64,000 nucleotides of DNA from Paracoccaceae bacterium (GCA_028284705.1 JANQRE010000007.1:62001-126000); one strand, 5' to 3'; shown: positions 43,937-52,297, counted from the stretch's first letter. Numbers and translations: made by a program. The notes: generated by a model from the letters alone, not told the origin.

Positions 43937-44139
43937 TAGCTCGTCTCCCCGCATCCAGTGTTACGAATTTGGCCGCAGGGTGTCACGTGCTGCATATCGG
44001 TCCCTTCTGTCTGTCGTGCCCGAAATAGGTGCAAACTCGTGCAAAGGGTTGGGTGCATTTGTGCAGGAGTCGTGCAAATCCGCGAATTCTGCGGGTGTTT
44101 GCAGTCTGAAATGGGATAGGTGCTCGGAGAGTTCGGCGG

Positions 44140-44214
44140 TGGTGCTGTGAGAGAGGATTGAACTCTCGACCTCACCCTTACCAAGGGTGTGCTCTACCAC
44201 TGAGCTACCACAGC
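44140..44214 (-). tRNA. tRNA-Thr (anticodon GGT)
   Basis: Read on the minus strand, the acceptor arms GCTGTGG and TCACAGC pair, the anticodon stem CACCC/GGGTG closes the loop TTGGTAA with anticodon GGT, and the T-arm is GAGAG-TTCAATC-CTCTC. Discriminator A and CCA are encoded (44140-44142 on the plus strand). The structure is complete. Confidence 0.95.
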
Positions 44215-44306
44215 ATCGCCACCATCGTGCGCGGCTGGATACGATCAAATTCCCTATCTTGCAAGGGGTAACTGGACGCAAAAACGCAGGCGGGGTATGA
44301 GGGCAC

Positions 44307-44468
44307 ATGGTGGCGAAATCCTCGGGCAATGGGCGCAAGAAAGGCGGCGAAAAGCCGTCAACACGCGAAGATCGCTTGAAGGCGGCGTTGAAGGCGAATA
44401 TGGGCCGCAGGAAGGCTCAGGCGCGTGCGCGAGCGGCGTCTACGAACGACAAAAACGACAACGCATAA
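44307..44468 (+). CDS. small basic protein upstream of murA
   Basis: Short gene of 53 codons. The product is strongly basic and helical ([27 protein letters not shown]) after a glycine/lysine-rich start. GAGGG lies five bases before ATG 44307. It ends 11 bases before murA, so the two are probably cotranscribed. I recall similar short Arg/Ala-rich proteins before murA in related bacteria, but cannot check it here. It could bind nucleic acid; function unknown. Confidence 0.7.
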   Translation: MVAKSSGNGRKKGGEKPSTREDRLKAALKANMGRRKAQARARAASTNDKNDNA

Positions 44469-44479
44469 GGCGGACAGGC

Positions 44480-45745
44480 ATGGACAAGATTGTGGTGACG
44501 GGCAACGGCCCGCTGAACGGAGACATTCCAATAGCGGGGGCCAAGAATGCCTGCCTGACGCTGATGCCTGCGACCCTGCTCAGCGACGAACCGTTGACCC
44601 TCACCAATGCGCCGCGTCTGTCAGATATCCAGACGATGACCGCGCTTTTGAGCTCGCTTGGGGCCGAGGTCTCCAGTCTGCAGGGTGGTCAGGTTCTGGC
44701 GATGTCGAGCCATGATATCGACAACCACACCGCCGATTACGACATCGTGCGTAAAATGCGCGCCTCGATCCTGGTTCTGGGCCCGATGCTGGCCCGCGAA
44801 GGCCATGCGATCGTGTCTCTTCCAGGCGGTTGTGCAATTGGCGCGCGCCCGGTGGATTTACACCTCAAGGCTCTGGAAGCCATGGGCGCGGATTTGGATC
44901 TTAAGGACGGTTACGTGCATGCCCGAGCCAAGGGTGGTCTGAAGGGCGCGGTGGTGGAGTTTCCGTTTGTCTCTGTCGGTGCGACGGAGAATGCGCTGAT
45001 GGCCGCGACGCTCGCCAAGGGCACAAGTGTTCTCAAAAACGCGGCGCGTGAGCCGGAGATCGTCGATCTCGCCGAATGCCTCATCAAGATGGGCGCTCAG
45101 ATTTCCGGTCATGGCACGTCTGACATCACGGTTCAGGGCGTAGATCGGCTGCATGGCGCAACGCATCCCGTGGTCACCGACCGCATAGAACTTGGCACCT
45201 ATATGCTGGCCCCGGTCATCACGGGCGGCGAGGTCGAATGCATCGGCGGGAAACGAGAGCTTGTCGGGGCCTTTTGTGACAAACTGGAAGAGGCTGGCGT
45301 TGATATCATTGAGACCAATCGCGGCCTGACGGTGAAACGTGCGAATGGTCAGGTCAATGCGGTGAATGTCACTACGGAACCCTTCCCGGGCTTTCCAACC
45401 GATCTGCAGGCGCAAATGATGGCGCTTTTATGCACGGCGGACGGCACGTCGGTGCTTGAAGAGAAGATTTTTGAGAACCGTTTCATGCACGCACCGGAAC
45501 TGATCCGCATGGGGGCCGATATCGAGGTTCATGGCGGCACGGCGACCGTGAAAGGCGTGGAACGTCTCAAAGGCGCGCCTGTCATGGCGACCGACTTGCG
45601 GGCTTCGGTATCCCTGATCCTCGCCGGGTTGGCGGCAGAAGGCGATACCGTGGTCAGCCGTGTCTACCATCTCGACCGCGGTTACGAACGGGTGGAAGAA
45701 AAGCTCCGCGCTTGCGGCGCCATCATCGAGCGCGTGCCGGAATGA
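44480..45745 (+). CDS. murA: UDP-N-acetylglucosamine 1-carboxyvinyltransferase
   Basis: Cytoplasmic enzyme (421 aa) for the first committed step of peptidoglycan synthesis, transferring enolpyruvate from PEP to UDP-GlcNAc; target of fosfomycin. K22-N23 (AGAKNACL) and the catalytic C118 ([16 protein letters not shown]) are present, so it should be fosfomycin-sensitive at the active site. Length and the C-terminus ([16 protein letters not shown]) are normal. Start ATG 44480. Its stop overlaps the next gene (ATGA). Confidence 0.97.
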   Translation: MDKIVVTGNGPLNGDIPIAGAKNACLTLMPATLLSDEPLTLTNAPRLSDIQTMTALLSSLGAEVSSLQGGQVLAMSSHDIDNHTADYDIVRKMRASILVLGPMLAREGHAIVSLPGGCAIGARPVDLHLKALEAMGADLDLKDGYVHARAKGGLKGAVVEFPFVSVGATENALMAATLAKGTSVLKNAAREPEIVDLAECLIKMGAQISGHGTSDITVQGVDRLHGATHPVVTDRIELGTYMLAPVITGGEVECIGGKRELVGAFCDKLEEAGVDIIETNRGLTVKRANGQVNAVNVTTEPFPGFPTDLQAQMMALLCTADGTSVLEEKIFENRFMHAPELIRMGADIEVHGGTATVKGVERLKGAPVMATDLRASVSLILAGLAAEGDTVVSRVYHLDRGYERVEEKLRACGAIIERVPE

Positions 45746-46209
45746 GCGAGGATGCCAGCTTCGCGGATGGGGCAGGGCGCCCGCTGCGGCTGGTGGCCGC
45801 CGATGCCGATGATCTGAAAATTGTCTCCTCGCTTTTGCAGGATGCTGTCTTTGCAGGCGAGGATGTGACGTGGCAAGCGTCAAAGCGCCGGTTTGCGATG
45901 CTGGTCAATCGGTTCCGCTGGGAAGACCGCGTGGCGTTGAAGAACCCAGAGCGGGTACGCAGCATGCTGGTGATCGAAGATGTCACGGGCGTGCGCAGTC
46001 AAGGCTTTGATCACAAAGCAAAAGATGTGGTTCTGTCGCTCCTCTCCGTCGATTGGAAAGCCGGTGAGGATGGCGCCGGGCAAGTGGTGCTGACGCTCGC
46101 AGGTGATGGCGGTCTGGCAATTCAGACGGAGTGCATCAATGTCGCCCTGCGTGATGTGACGCGCCCCTATGCGGCTCCTTCGGGGAAACGTCCTGAGCAC
46201 CCCGAATGA
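45742..46209 (+). CDS. DUF2948 family protein
   Basis: Protein of 155 aa of an uncharacterised alphaproteobacterial family (DUF2948), recognised from [33 protein letters not shown] and [19 protein letters not shown]. It overlaps the murA stop by four bases (ATGA) and is followed by an overlapping GNAT gene. Conserved position next to murA and hisD suggests a housekeeping role, but nothing more specific can be said. Confidence 0.85.
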   Translation: MSEDASFADGAGRPLRLVAADADDLKIVSSLLQDAVFAGEDVTWQASKRRFAMLVNRFRWEDRVALKNPERVRSMLVIEDVTGVRSQGFDHKAKDVVLSLLSVDWKAGEDGAGQVVLTLAGDGGLAIQTECINVALRDVTRPYAAPSGKRPEHPE

Positions 46210-46706
46210 CCCGGGAACTGCGCTGGCTTGGGCCGGATGAACTCCGACCGTGGAGCGATCTGCGATCTGAGGCGCTGCGTCTCTATCCGTCTTCATTCCT
46301 GACCACGATTGAGGAGTTCGAAGCGCGTTCAGACGCAGAGGTGCAAGCACAACTTGCGCAAGGCAAGACGCTCGGCGGGTTTTTGGCGGGCCAACTGCAA
46401 GGTGCAGCGGCTTATCTGCGTCGCACTGGCCCAACAACCGAGCACCGTGCGGAGATCGGCGCGGTCTATGTGCGAAAGGACGCACGTCGGACCGGTCTGG
46501 CGGCAGCAATGATGGCGCAGATCGAGGCGCGCGCCAAAACGGAAGGCGTCAGCCAACTGGAGCTGAATGTCGAAACCCGCAACGCGGGCGCAATCGGATT
46601 TTACGAGAAACTCGGCTACCAACGCTTCGGTGTTTTCCCGGGTATCGTAAAAACCGAGGCTGGATTGAGCGACGACTATTTCTATGTGAAAACGCTCGAG
46701 GCTTGA
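46206..46706 (+). CDS. GNAT family N-acetyltransferase
   Basis: Acetyltransferase of 166 aa. The acetyl-CoA-binding core is VYVRKDARRTGLAAAMMAQIEA, followed by QLELNVETRNAGAIGFYEKLGYQRFG, which is typical of GNAT enzymes of the RimI-like kind. It starts four bases before the previous stop (ATGA). The acceptor (protein, amino acid or small amine) is unknown. Confidence 0.88.
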   Translation: MTRELRWLGPDELRPWSDLRSEALRLYPSSFLTTIEEFEARSDAEVQAQLAQGKTLGGFLAGQLQGAAAYLRRTGPTTEHRAEIGAVYVRKDARRTGLAAAMMAQIEARAKTEGVSQLELNVETRNAGAIGFYEKLGYQRFGVFPGIVKTEAGLSDDYFYVKTLEA

Positions 46707-46737
46707 GGCCTCGCCGCGCTGCGGCTATGGAAGCCGA

Positions 46738-48042
46738 ATGGCCAGACACTTGCACATCACCGATCCGGATTTCGAAGCGAAATTCACCGATCTTCTGAAC
46801 ATGAAGCGCGAGGACGCGCCCGATGTCGATGCGGTCGTGGCCCAGATCATTGGGGATGTGCGCGCCCGTGGCGACGCGGCAGTAATCGAACTCACAGAGA
46901 AATTTGACCGCCTCTCGCTAACGCCCCAGAGCATGGCGTTTTCAGCTGCGGAAATTGACGCGGAAATCGCAAAAGTTCCGAGTGAGGAGCGCGCTGCGCT
47001 GGAACTCGCAGCCGACCGCATTCGCGCCTATCACGAACGCCAAAAGCCCGAAGATGAGAGCTGGACGGGCCCGCACGGGGAGATACTTGGGTGGCGCTGG
47101 ACCCCCGTGGATGCGGCAGGCCTCTATGTCCCCGGCGGTTTGGCGAGCTATCCCTCCTCGGTTTTGATGAACGCGATCCCGGCAGCTGTCGCCGGCGTCT
47201 CCCGTCTCGCAATTTGCGCCCCCACGCCCGCCGGGACTTGCAACCCGCTGGTCCTGTTTGCCGCGAGACTTTCGGGCGTGGACGAGATATTCCGGATCGG
47301 CGGCGCCCAGGCGATTGCGGCGCTGGCCTATGGCACCGATACGATCCGTCCGGTCGATGTGATCACGGGCCCCGGCAATGCCTTTGTCGCGGCGGCGAAG
47401 CGGCGGGTGTTCGGCAAGGTCGGGATCGATATGATCGCGGGGCCCTCCGAGATCCTGGTGATTGCCGACAAGCACAATGACCCCGACTGGATTGCCGTTG
47501 ATTTGATGAGCCAGGCGGAACACGATGCCTCTGCCCAGTCGATCCTGATCACCGATGATGCGGCGTTTGGGCAGGCCGTTAGCGATGCGGTGGATCGCCA
47601 ATTGCAGAGCCTGGAGCGGCGCGAGATCGCAGGCGCAAGCTGGCGGGATTTCGGCGCGGTGATCGTGATCGACGATCTTGAACAGGCTGTTGAACTGACC
47701 GACCGGATCGCCCCGGAGCACCTCGAGATTGCAACGGCGAATGCCGAAGCTCTGGCGGATGAGATCACCCATGCCGGGGCCATCTTCATCGGCGCTTACA
47801 CGCCAGAGGCCATCGGCGACTATATCGGCGGCCCGAACCATGTGTTGCCGACAGCACGCTCGGCCCGGTTCTCTTCTGGCCTGTCCGTTCTGGATTTCAT
47901 GAAACGCACGACGCTCTCTCGCATGACGCCCGAGGCTTTGAAAGCCATTGGTCCCGCTGCGGAAACGCTTGCAATCTCCGAGGGGCTCGAGGCACATGGT
48001 CTGAGCGTCCGCGCCCGTCTGAACCGCCTGAATGAGTCCTGA
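46738..48042 (+). CDS. hisD: histidinol dehydrogenase
   Basis: Zinc enzyme (434 aa) catalysing the last two steps of histidine synthesis, from histidinol to histidine with two NAD. Diagnostic segments are AGLYVPGGLASYPSSVLMNA, GTDTIRPVDVITGPGNAFV, DLMSQAEHDASAQSILIT with the zinc ligands Gln and His, and RIAPEHLEI with the catalytic Glu-His pair. ATG 46738 gives normal length. It is followed after four bases by a UPF0262 gene, as is common in Rhodobacteraceae. Confidence 0.97.
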   Translation: MARHLHITDPDFEAKFTDLLNMKREDAPDVDAVVAQIIGDVRARGDAAVIELTEKFDRLSLTPQSMAFSAAEIDAEIAKVPSEERAALELAADRIRAYHERQKPEDESWTGPHGEILGWRWTPVDAAGLYVPGGLASYPSSVLMNAIPAAVAGVSRLAICAPTPAGTCNPLVLFAARLSGVDEIFRIGGAQAIAALAYGTDTIRPVDVITGPGNAFVAAAKRRVFGKVGIDMIAGPSEILVIADKHNDPDWIAVDLMSQAEHDASAQSILITDDAAFGQAVSDAVDRQLQSLERREIAGASWRDFGAVIVIDDLEQAVELTDRIAPEHLEIATANAEALADEITHAGAIFIGAYTPEAIGDYIGGPNHVLPTARSARFSSGLSVLDFMKRTTLSRMTPEALKAIGPAAETLAISEGLEAHGLSVRARLNRLNES

Positions 48043-48046
48043 GTAA

Positions 48047-48520
48047 ATGTCCCGTCTTGTTGCCGTTGAAATTGATGATGCTGGTCTGCCGACGCCCACG
48101 CCCGAGATCGAGCAGGAACGCAAGGTTGCGATCTTTGATCTGTTGGAAGACAACAGTTTCTCCCTGCCGCGCGTCGAGGGGGAGGAACAGGGGCCGTTCA
48201 AGCTGAACCTCTCGATCAAAGAGCGCAGGCTGGTTTTCGACATTACCAGCGAGGCGGATGAGAAGGTCGCGGAATTCCACCTCTCGCTCGGGCCGTTCCG
48301 GCAGGTTGTGAAGGACTATTTCCAGATTTGCGAAAGCTATTTCGATGCGGTGAAGAAACTGCCGCCCAGCCAGATCGAGGCCATCGATATGGGGCGGCGC
48401 GGCATTCACAATGAAGGCGCGCGCGTGCTTCAGGAACGGCTTGAAGGCAAGGCGGAGATCGATATCGACACCTCCCGCCGTCTCTTCACCCTCATCTGCG
48501 TTTTGCATTTCGGCGGGTGA
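48047..48520 (+). CDS. UPF0262 family protein
   Basis: Protein of 157 aa of the uncharacterised UPF0262 family, recognised from PTPEIEQERKVAIFDLLEDNSF, LVFDITSEADEKVAEFHLSLGPFRQVVKDYF and the helical C-terminus ending LICVLHFGG. It is soluble. Invariably found near hisD in related bacteria by my recall. It ends at the start of the phosphatase gene. Function unknown. Confidence 0.9.
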   Translation: MSRLVAVEIDDAGLPTPTPEIEQERKVAIFDLLEDNSFSLPRVEGEEQGPFKLNLSIKERRLVFDITSEADEKVAEFHLSLGPFRQVVKDYFQICESYFDAVKKLPPSQIEAIDMGRRGIHNEGARVLQERLEGKAEIDIDTSRRLFTLICVLHFGG

Positions 48521-48525
48521 GGGCG

Positions 48526-48981
48526 ATGCCAGCAGACCTTCCAGCGTCCGTGTTGTTCTGCTGCGATCACAACGCCGTCCGCTCGCCAATGGCCGAAGGC
48601 ATGATGAAAAAGTTCTACGGCACGACGATGTATGTGCAGTCGGCGGGCGTGAAGGGGGACCTCGACATTGACGGTTTTTCCATTGCCGTCTGTGAGGAAC
48701 TGGGCGTCGAGCTGAGCCGCCACCGGTCGCGATCCTTCGAGGAAATGCAGGAATGGGGGGATGATCTGTCAGGTTTCGATCTGATCGTGGCGCTGAGCCC
48801 AGCGAGCCAGCGTCAGGCTCTGGAACTGACGCGCTACTACCATCTCGATGTGGAGTATTGGCCCATCTTAGACCCTACCGGCCTCGGCGAAGGCCGCGAA
48901 GAAAAGTTGAACTCGTACCGGCAGGCGCGAGATCAGATCAAGGATCGTATCGTACAAAGGTTTGGGCCCCCGCAGGGGTGA
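48526..48981 (+). CDS. low-molecular-weight phosphatase family protein
   Basis: Protein of 151 aa of the LMW protein-tyrosine phosphatase/arsenate reductase fold. The P-loop CDHNAVRSPMAEG has the CX5RS motif and the general acid Asp lies in WPILDPTGLG. Both phosphatase and arsenate reductase activities occur in this family; no redox cysteine pair is obvious, so a phosphatase is likelier. ATG 48526 is chosen; GTG 48517 overlaps the previous stop and is the alternative. In related genomes infA usually follows, but here the puc genes intervene. Confidence 0.85.
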   Translation: MPADLPASVLFCCDHNAVRSPMAEGMMKKFYGTTMYVQSAGVKGDLDIDGFSIAVCEELGVELSRHRSRSFEEMQEWGDDLSGFDLIVALSPASQRQALELTRYYHLDVEYWPILDPTGLGEGREEKLNSYRQARDQIKDRIVQRFGPPQG

Positions 48982-48999
48982 GGAGGCCCGGACCCAGAC

Positions 49000-49605
49000 T
49001 TATACGCGGTTGTGCATCATCAGCGTCGGCATGTTCATCGCTTCCGACAGGATCGGGCGCGAGCGCGTCACTGATTTCTTGCGTGGTTTGGTCGAGAGCG
49101 ACTTGGTCATGAAGAGCTTGCCGCCGGAATAGACCGAATTGCGGCGCTTCTTCTCAGAGAGGAGCTTCATGCCGAACGCGCTTGAGAACCGCGTGCGATA
49201 GCGGCCCGAGCCCGGCACCATGTCGCTGGAGAAATAGCGCGGATGATCGGTCAGAACGGACAGGAAATACCGCTTGCTTGGTGTCTCGGTCACATAAGCA
49301 TTCTCATTGGCGACGCCCGCATCGACAGGACCGGCGGCATCAGCGATTTCGATCGCTGTCTTGGCGGCCCCGATTGGATTGAACGGTGCGCGTACCACCA
49401 GCATCGAGCGTTTGGCATCGAGATGGGAGGCATAGGTCTCAGCGGCATTGCTGTCGACCCGCGCCGCGCGCATCGCGTCGGCAGCCCCGTTTCCAGCAGC
49501 AATCACATCGATATTGGCGTCCGGGAAACCCAACTCCATCAGTTGCGCCGCCACCTGGCCCGCGGTATCGGCCCCGTCATAGAGCCTTGAAACGACTGTA
49601 GTCAT
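49000..49605 (-). CDS. hypothetical protein at the end of the puc operon
   Basis: Protein of 201 aa. The N-terminal part (MTTVVSRLYDGADTAGQVAAQLMELGFPDANIDVI) resembles the general-stress YflT/17M type domain that begins many small soluble proteins. The C-terminal 70 residues are basic with many Ser, Lys and Arg. ATG 49605 has AAGGAG seven bases upstream. It lies 84 bases after pucC on the same strand and may be cotranscribed with pucBAC. Not a known photosynthesis gene; function unknown. Confidence 0.65.
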   Translation of the reverse strand: MTTVVSRLYDGADTAGQVAAQLMELGFPDANIDVIAAGNGAADAMRAARVDSNAAETYASHLDAKRSMLVVRAPFNPIGAAKTAIEIADAAGPVDAGVANENAYVTETPSKRYFLSVLTDHPRYFSSDMVPGSGRYRTRFSSAFGMKLLSEKKRRNSVYSGGKLFMTKSLSTKPRKKSVTRSRPILSEAMNMPTLMMHNRV

Positions 49606-49689
49606 GTCTTCTCCTTCACATATCAGGTGCCCCGAAAGAGGCACGTGCAGAAGGCAACCGGTTCGAGTCCCGGCAAAAGTCGGTTACCG

Positions 49690-51099
49690 TCATTGATGAA
49701 CATAGACCTCTTTGTCGTGTGATCTATGCTTTTTTCGTCTCAACAGGTGCATCGCGAAGAGTGCGGCGATGAGCAACACGATCTCCAGCGAGAAAACAGG
49801 GGTGTAAGGCGTCTCCGGGCGGAAGTGTTCCGCGCCGGGCAGGCTGACGATGATGTCGCGGATCACACCACCAAGAGCGACTGCGATCCCGGCAGCTGTG
49901 GCTTGCACCGCGCCCCACGCGCCAAGCGCCAGACCGATCTGCTCACGTGGCGCTGCGCGCATCGTGGCCGTCAGCGTTCCATGACCAAAAAGACCTGCGC
50001 CAAACCCAGCGAGAAGGGTGCCGGCAACAAATAGGGCTGGCATTTGGGTCGGAGCAGAGAGCACGATGGCGATGAAGGCGGGCACGCCAACGGCGGCCCC
50101 GAGCCAGGCCATGGTGAGCGGGTCCATGCCTGCGGAAAGCTTGCGCGAGGCATAGGCGAAGCCAACAAGGCTGCCCGCCGCCAGCACTGCCGTCAGACGC
50201 GTTGTGGTGGCCACGGACAGGGACAGGACCTGACCGCCATAGGGCTCCAGCAACACATCCGCCATGGCGAACCCGGCTGTGCCGAGGCCGATCACAACCA
50301 GAAGCAACAGGATGGTGTTGCCACGGGCGAGCTGGCCCCAAGCCTCTCGAAATTCCGGTTTAGGAGCCGCGCGACGAGCGCGTTCGCGATCCCGCGGTTC
50401 CTGTTTCCACAAGGCGGCAAGGTTCAGCGCGATTGTGACGACAGCGGCACCCTGCACGACCCGGATCAGGCGACCGGGCGTATAATTCTCCAAAAGCATG
50501 CCGAAGATGATGGCGCTCGCGATCATGCCCACAAGCATCATCACATACATAAGCCCGACGACATTGGGTTGGTCCTCCTCCTTCACCAGATCTGTGGCGA
50601 GCGCGAGACCGACGGTCTGGACCATATGAACACCGGCGCCGACCAGAAGGAAGGCGAGCGCGGCGCTCGAATAGCCGATCCAGCGCGGTGCATCGACGGC
50701 CTCTCCATAGCCAGAGAGCACCAGAAGCGCGAAGGGCATGATGGCGAAGCCACCAAACTGCAACATCGTGCCTTTCCAGATATATGGCACGCGCCGCCAG
50801 CCCAGAGCCGATCTATGGATATCAGATTTGAACCCGATCAGCGCGCGAAACGGCGCGAAGATCAGTGGTAGGGAGATCATTACAGCGACAATTGAGGCAG
50901 GTACGGACAACTCGACAATCATCACGCGGTTTAATGTGCCCACCAGCAGCACAAGGGCCATTCCGACCGTCACTTGAAACAAGGAGAGCCTCAGAAGGCG
51001 CGAAAGGGGGAGGTCATCGGTCGCCACATCGGCAAAGGGCATGTATTTCGGCCCGAGCCGTCCGATCGTCTGCAAAGCGAATTTGCGATACCCGATCAT
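49690..51099 (-). CDS. pucC: light-harvesting 2 assembly protein PucC
   Basis: Membrane protein of 469 aa with about twelve hydrophobic helices, of the PucC/LhaA/BCH2 branch of the major facilitator family. It guides assembly of the LH2 antenna, probably by delivering bacteriochlorophyll. The N-terminus MIGYRKFALQTIGRLGPKYMPFADVA and GFKSDIHRSALGWRRVPYIWKGTMLQFGG are characteristic. ATG 51099 with GGAAAG upstream fits known PucC starts better than the GTG at 51171. It lies downstream of pucA, separated by a hairpin-rich 149-base spacer. Confidence 0.93.
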   Translation of the reverse strand: MIGYRKFALQTIGRLGPKYMPFADVATDDLPLSRLLRLSLFQVTVGMALVLLVGTLNRVMIVELSVPASIVAVMISLPLIFAPFRALIGFKSDIHRSALGWRRVPYIWKGTMLQFGGFAIMPFALLVLSGYGEAVDAPRWIGYSSAALAFLLVGAGVHMVQTVGLALATDLVKEEDQPNVVGLMYVMMLVGMIASAIIFGMLLENYTPGRLIRVVQGAAVVTIALNLAALWKQEPRDRERARRAAPKPEFREAWGQLARGNTILLLLVVIGLGTAGFAMADVLLEPYGGQVLSLSVATTTRLTAVLAAGSLVGFAYASRKLSAGMDPLTMAWLGAAVGVPAFIAIVLSAPTQMPALFVAGTLLAGFGAGLFGHGTLTATMRAAPREQIGLALGAWGAVQATAAGIAVALGGVIRDIIVSLPGAEHFRPETPYTPVFSLEIVLLIAALFAMHLLRRKKHRSHDKEVYVHQ

Positions 51100-51154
51100 A
51101 TGCGAGCGGTCTTTCCAGTCGTGAGGACTGCATCCCCTGAATTTGTATTGAGAG

Positions 51155-51211
51155 GTGCGCGGCTTTCGCACGCAACGCTCTCAGTTCCCGGCACCTGTGC
51201 TGATCGTTGCG
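51155..51211 (-). other. hairpins between pucA and pucC
   Basis: Two stems lie in the pucA-pucC spacer: GTGCG/CGCAC at 51155-51159 and 51167-51171, and CGCAACG/CGTTGCG at 51171-51177 and 51205-51211. In purple bacteria the puc mRNA is cut and the pucBA part is stabilised by such structures, so that the antenna peptides far outnumber PucC. The same function is likely here. Confidence 0.55.
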
Positions 51212-51248
51212 ACCACCACGGGCAATTTTGTCATGTTGCGCAGCCTGG

Positions 51249-51566
51249 CTAGACGCCGTCGTCCACAACAAGTCGGGCAGTGCGCCCGTCAGGTAGAATG
51301 ACCGTCATTCCATCATGCGCGGTAGCCGAGGCGTCCAAATACATGGTGCCCCCCTCCACATCTGCACTTGCTGGAAGGATAGTCTGTTCCGTTTCCAATG
51401 CGGCGGAGCTTGAGCCAAGCTCATTGCCGGACAGGAAATCCGACACCCAGGTCGTATTGCTGAGCACGGCGACGTGCACGGCAAACGATCCAACGGCAAC
51501 AGCGCTCAGAAAGATCGGAACACCGACCGTTGGTTTCACGACAAGCCAGATTTTCGAGTTGTTCAT
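51249..51566 (-). CDS. pucA: light-harvesting 2 alpha polypeptide, long C-terminus
   Basis: Antenna peptide of 105 aa. Residues 1-47 align without gaps with LH2 alpha chains (MNNSKIWLVVKPTVGVP, then a hydrophobic helix): H31 binds bacteriochlorophyll and SNTTW (36-40) follows. At positions 44 and 45 it has Phe-Leu, where B850-type antennas have Tyr-Trp or Tyr-Tyr. Residues 48-105 form an Ala/Thr/Asp-rich extension, about twice the usual length; long extensions are known in some Rhodovulum alpha chains. ATG 51566 has AAGGAG upstream and lies 13 bases after pucB. Confidence 0.93.
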   Translation of the reverse strand: MNNSKIWLVVKPTVGVPIFLSAVAVGSFAVHVAVLSNTTWVSDFLSGNELGSSSAALETEQTILPASADVEGGTMYLDASATAHDGMTVILPDGRTARLVVDDGV

Positions 51567-51579
51567 CTCTTAAATCTCC

Positions 51580-51735
51580 TTATCCGAGCCAAGGTGTGGA
51601 AATGGCGACGAGGATATGTGCCACGAGGGCAATCAATCCAAAGACGCGCGTGCCGTCGATGAGATAGCTATGTACCTCTTCGGCTTCACTTTGGGTCAGA
51701 CCTGTCGGCCAGACCTTTTCAGGATCACCAGACAT
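51580..51735 (-). CDS. pucB: light-harvesting 2 beta polypeptide
   Basis: Small gene of 51 codons. The product has the LH2 beta pattern: an acidic N-terminus with [19 protein letters not shown] (H22 near the B800 site; R30 can bond the B800 acetyl group) and a membrane helix with the B850 ligand H40 ([10 protein letters not shown]) ending STPWLG. Together with the adjoining pucA and pucC this leaves no doubt about identity. It is the first gene of the operon. No ideal Shine-Dalgarno is seen, although GAGGGA lies eight bases upstream. Confidence 0.95.
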   Translation of the reverse strand: MSGDPEKVWPTGLTQSEAEEVHSYLIDGTRVFGLIALVAHILVAISTPWLG

Positions 51736-51853
51736 ATGAGTCCCTCACCTTCGGTAGTGAACGCCACCTGCACCAAGACAAGAGTTGCCAGAGTCGCAAG
51801 GCGACGTGACACTCTCCACCGCACATGTGCGACAAAGAGTACCGACCTCAGTG

Positions 51854-51897
51854 TGTCACTTTTGATTTACACTATCAACTGTAAAATAAAGCGGACA
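51854..51897. promoter_or_regulatory. two PpsR/CrtJ-type sites upstream of pucB
   Basis: TGTCACTTTTGATTTACA (51854-51871) and TGTAAAATAAAGCGGACA (51880-51897) both fit the TGT-N12-ACA palindrome bound by the aerobic photosynthesis repressor PpsR/CrtJ. Their centres are 26 bp apart. They lie 119 to 162 bases upstream of pucB, in the 343-base gap between pucB and infA, where cooperative binding would repress puc under oxygen or light. Confidence 0.75.
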
Positions 51898-52078
51898 CAC
51901 GCCTCGTCGCTCAGCGAACAAGCGCTATGCCCAAAATTGTCGCATGAGAATTGAGGCTTTGAGGTCGAATCCGATGTCAAATCTGCGTTTGACCCTCGGC
52001 TTTCGCTTGAAAACAAAGCAAAACAAGCGCATGTAAGCCGCGCTTGCAGGATCGCAAGCGAGTCAAACAGGAGAAAAC

Positions 52079-52297
52079 ATGGCCAAGGAAGAACTGCTCG
52101 AATTCCCCGGTGTCGTGAAGGAACTCCTGCCCAATGCGACGTTTCGGGTCGAGCTGGAAAACGGCCATGAGATCATCGCACACACGGCAGGCAAGATGCG
52201 CAAGAATCGCATCCGTGTCCTCGCGGGCGACAAGGTTCAGGTCGAGATGACCCCCTATGATCTGACGAAAGGTCGGATCAACTACCGCTTCAAGTGA
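52079..52297 (+). CDS. infA: translation initiation factor IF-1
   Basis: Protein of 72 aa with the S1/OB-fold of IF-1 ([46 protein letters not shown] broken here only for description). It occupies the ribosomal A-site during initiation. AGGAG lies a few bases before ATG 52079. The stop overlaps the start of maf (GTGA). In related bacteria it follows the hisD/UPF0262/phosphatase genes directly; here about 3.1 kb of opposite-strand puc DNA separates them. Confidence 0.97.
   Translation: MAKEELLEFPGVVKELLPNATFRVELENGHEIIAHTAGKMRKNRIRVLAGDKVQVEMTPYDLTKGRINYRFK

Noticed and set aside
51736-52078. Additional short genes in the pucB-infA gap
   Set aside because: No frame with a ribosome site was found; the region is better explained as regulatory DNA with PpsR-type sites.
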